Shown: positions 52,522 through 54,189 of the stretch, piece after piece
Position numbering within the stretch: position 1 is the first letter of the stretch
How the letters are laid out: each line of letters opens with the position of its first letter
Assembly (NCBI RefSeq): GCF_014696615.1
Contig: NZ_JACJQJ010000057.1
Coordinates: 1 to 54,189, forward strand
Source: Nostoc linckia FACHB-104
Lineage (GTDB): Bacteria > Cyanobacteriota > Cyanobacteriia > Cyanobacteriales > Nostocaceae
DNA length: 54,189 nt
Direction of reading: 5' to 3'
Made by a program: the position numbers and the translations under genes
Notes under the pieces: model-generated
Databases searched by the model: none
Seen by the model: only the letters and a program-made list of their open reading frames with translations
Told to the model about the DNA's origin: nothing

Positions 52522-52716
52522 GCACCGGGATGCAATGCCATTGTATTGACTGACATTGTTAATGCATCGGGATGCAATGCCATTGTATTGGCTGACATTG
52601 TTAATGCATCGGGATGCAATGCCATTGTATCGACTGACATTGTTTATGCACCGGGATGCAATGCCATTGTATCGGCTGACATTGTTTATGCATCGATATG
52701 CAATGTAATTTTATTA
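52522..52716. repeat. 42-bp tandem array, four units and a partial
   Basis: Units start at 52522, 52564, 52606 and 52648, with a decayed fifth from 52690. Each reads GCA(T/C)CGGGATGCAATGCC then ATTGTAT(T/C)G(A/G)CTGACATTGTT(A/T)AT. Period 42 is six heptamers. Frames are open on both strands but have no ribosome-binding site. It lies between the deaminase and ribokinase genes. Confidence 0.93.
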
Positions 52717-52733
52717 CCCAATAGCCAATCTTT

Positions 52734-52803
52734 TTCTCCCTCATCTCCCTCATCTCCCTCATCTCCCTCATCCCCCTCATCTCCCTCATCCCCCTCATCC
52801 CCA
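52734..52803. repeat. CTCCCTCAT nonamer array
   Basis: About seven nine-base units CTCCCTCAT or CCCCCTCAT end next to the ribokinase stop codon. The same nonamer occurs in spacers near 4732, 7311 and 9226. Confidence 0.85.
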
Positions 52804-52805
52804 AA

Positions 52806-53729
52806 CTAAACTCCCCTCTCCTTGAGAAATGCATCAAACGTCAACTTATCAGGTAAGGAAGTTTGCGCCCCTGATTTTGTCGCAGCTAAAGCACCCGCAG
52901 CCGCACCCCAAACAACCGCCTGATGTAAAGGAAGGCCTTCATAAAGCGCAGCAGCTAAACCGCCATTAAAAGCATCACCCGCCGCAACCGTATCTACAAC
53001 CTGGATGGAAAACACTGGGACAAAGAAACTTTCTTCAGCAGTGGCGCAGAAAACACCCTTAGCGCCGAGTTTGACGATCGCACATTTCACTCCCCGTTGC
53101 AATAAAACCGCAGCGGCTTTTTTTGCTGACTCTTCGTTATTGACTGGAAAACCAACTAATTGCCCAGCTTCCACTTCATTAGGTGTAATGATATCTACTA
53201 GGGAATAAAGTTCATCTGGCACATGAGATTGTGCGGGTGCAGGGTCGAGAATTACTTTTACCCCTGCTTGATGCGCTGCTTTCGCTGCAGCTACCACAGC
53301 AGCCAGCGGAATTTCAAATTGTAAAAGTAATGCAGTGCTATTTGGTAATAAATCAGACAATCGCTCTACATCTTCTTGATTGACCAGCCCATTTGCCCCA
53401 GGAATGACAATAATCTGATTTTCACCTCTGTCATCGACTGCGATCGCAGCTACTCCCGAACTGACATTTTCATCAACAGAAACATTTTCAGTTTCTACAC
53501 CAGAGTTTTGCAAATTGTCTAGTAATTCTGACCCAAAACTATCTGCCCCTACACGCCCAACCATGTGAGTTGGAACTCCTAAACGTGCTAATGCTACAGC
53601 TTGATTTGCGCCTTTTCCTCCTGGAACTTGCACAAAGTTATGTCCTAATAATGTTTCTCCCGGATTTGGTAATCGGGGTACTGTGGCGACTAAATCAATA
53701 TTGATGCTGCCAAAAACAATAATACTCAT
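52806..53729 (-). CDS. rbsK: Ribokinase
   Basis: A 307-residue PfkB-family kinase. The N-terminus IIVFGSINIDLVATVPRLP, the substrate motif VPGGKGANQAVALARLG (about residues 35-51) and FEIPLAAV are ribokinase-like. The catalytic motif reads DTVAAGDAFNGG, with Ala for the usual first Gly of GAGD; the anion-hole pair and catalytic Asp remain. It phosphorylates ribose, the sugar product of the nucleoside hydrolase at 35242, which was its near neighbour before the element inserted. Confidence 0.9.
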   Translation of the reverse strand: MSIIVFGSINIDLVATVPRLPNPGETLLGHNFVQVPGGKGANQAVALARLGVPTHMVGRVGADSFGSELLDNLQNSGVETENVSVDENVSSGVAAIAVDDRGENQIIVIPGANGLVNQEDVERLSDLLPNSTALLLQFEIPLAAVVAAAKAAHQAGVKVILDPAPAQSHVPDELYSLVDIITPNEVEAGQLVGFPVNNEESAKKAAAVLLQRGVKCAIVKLGAKGVFCATAEESFFVPVFSIQVVDTVAAGDAFNGGLAAALYEGLPLHQAVVWGAAAGALAATKSGAQTSLPDKLTFDAFLKERGV

Positions 53730-54189
53730 AATGCTGATGTGAAAAGTGATTTAGCCTCATCCTACACCTGCATCTCTCACAGCAGATATAGCATATATAG
53801 GTTGGGTTAAGCGCAGCGCAACCCAACAAAGAATCACTAACAGATCTGGTGAATCAACTCCTAGCAAATTTTAAATCGCAGGTTAAGGAAGCTATTCGCC
53901 AGACTTTAGAAGACACATCAATATATTCTAGAGGGCACGGCGTGCCATGCCCCTACAATCTGTCACATTCTTTTTTCAAATTGGTATTAGAAGCGGGGTA
54001 AGCTGATACGCACCTAAATCAAATATTCTGGTGTTAGGACTGTCAAAGGTCAATAGTCCAGGGTCAAAGGCTAGCTTGGACTTTGGACTCTTGAACGCCA
54101 GTTGCTTCAAGTCGGCAAAGCCGCCCAACGCACTGGCTCCTTTTGACAACCTGAGTGCGAAATACACAATTTAAATGCGTAACAGCTTA
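53730..54189. other. Non-coding window edge with dispersed repeats
   Basis: No supportable gene. It contains the palindromic GGTTGGGTTAAGCG / CGCAACCCAAC element (about 53800-53827), GGGCACGG..GTGCCATGCCCCTAC (about 53934-53957), and a dispersed block near 54105-54165 whose minus-strand translation (RLSKGASALGGFADLKQLA) is a recurrent spacer repeat rather than a gene. Confidence 0.6.

Noticed and set aside
53976-54167. 63-residue minus-strand frame at the right edge
   Set aside because: It is a translated dispersed repeat with no ribosome-binding site.

Overview
The window looks like chromosome of a filamentous, probably heterocyst-forming cyanobacterium of the Nostoc/Calothrix type. The grounds are dozens of GCGATCGC (HIP1) palindromes, many short tandem arrays with a 7-base period between genes, a CTB/NHLP-type bacteriocin cluster, and a DUF4347/RTX surface protein. 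The genus call is inference, because no rRNA or tRNA gene is present.

Layout. (1) 230-7245, minus strand: a stress/envelope-type cluster (DUF58, CPBP protease, MoxR ATPase, DUF4350, DUF4129), then a CysQ/IMPase-like phosphatase and a PfkB sugar kinase, divergent from rsmI (7387-8244). (2) 8275-10306: a MinD/ParA-like ATPase and a membrane protein with a c-type heme motif and HAMP region. (3) 10873-21003: a self-contained peptide export locus, with five small double-glycine leader peptides, a double cyclic-nucleotide-binding-fold protein, an HlyD-like adaptor, a C39 peptidase/permease/ATPase and a second permease/ATPase. (4) 21316-25294: a transaldolase-family enzyme and a large DUF4347/Gly-rich/cadherin-like/RTX protein. 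(5) 25295-29930: repeat-rich DNA around a glutamine-synthetase-like gene and an amidohydrolase, the two halves of FluG/nodulin-type proteins. (6) 30145-34898: a type II NADH dehydrogenase, three small exported proteins and a small P-loop kinase. (7) 35242-53729: a nucleoside-salvage neighbourhood (nucleoside hydrolase, FCY1-like cytosine deaminase, ribokinase) split by a 15.8-kb integrated element.

The element (36181-51981) is bounded by a 24-bp direct repeat that duplicates the first eight codons of the cytosine deaminase gene. It carries a tyrosine recombinase beside the right end, a serine recombinase, a ParM-like actin, a membrane-anchored HerA/FtsK-type ATPase, a CyRepA1-like primase-helicase replication protein, a PD-(D/E)XK-like nuclease, several ribbon-helix-helix proteins, and a 978-residue protein with an apparent ADP-ribosyltransferase-like region. 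I see no relaxase, capsid or tail gene. It therefore resembles an integrating plasmid more than a prophage or a complete conjugative element. It is nearly free of HIP1 and uses GTG starts heavily, both signs of separate ancestry.

The strongest candidates for undescribed biology are this element (its large ART-like protein, the hairpin over the replication gene start, and insertion at a divergent start-to-start junction), the cysteine-free peptide locus, and the repeat arrays whose periods are all multiples of seven. Functional calls come from reading motifs. No database search was run.
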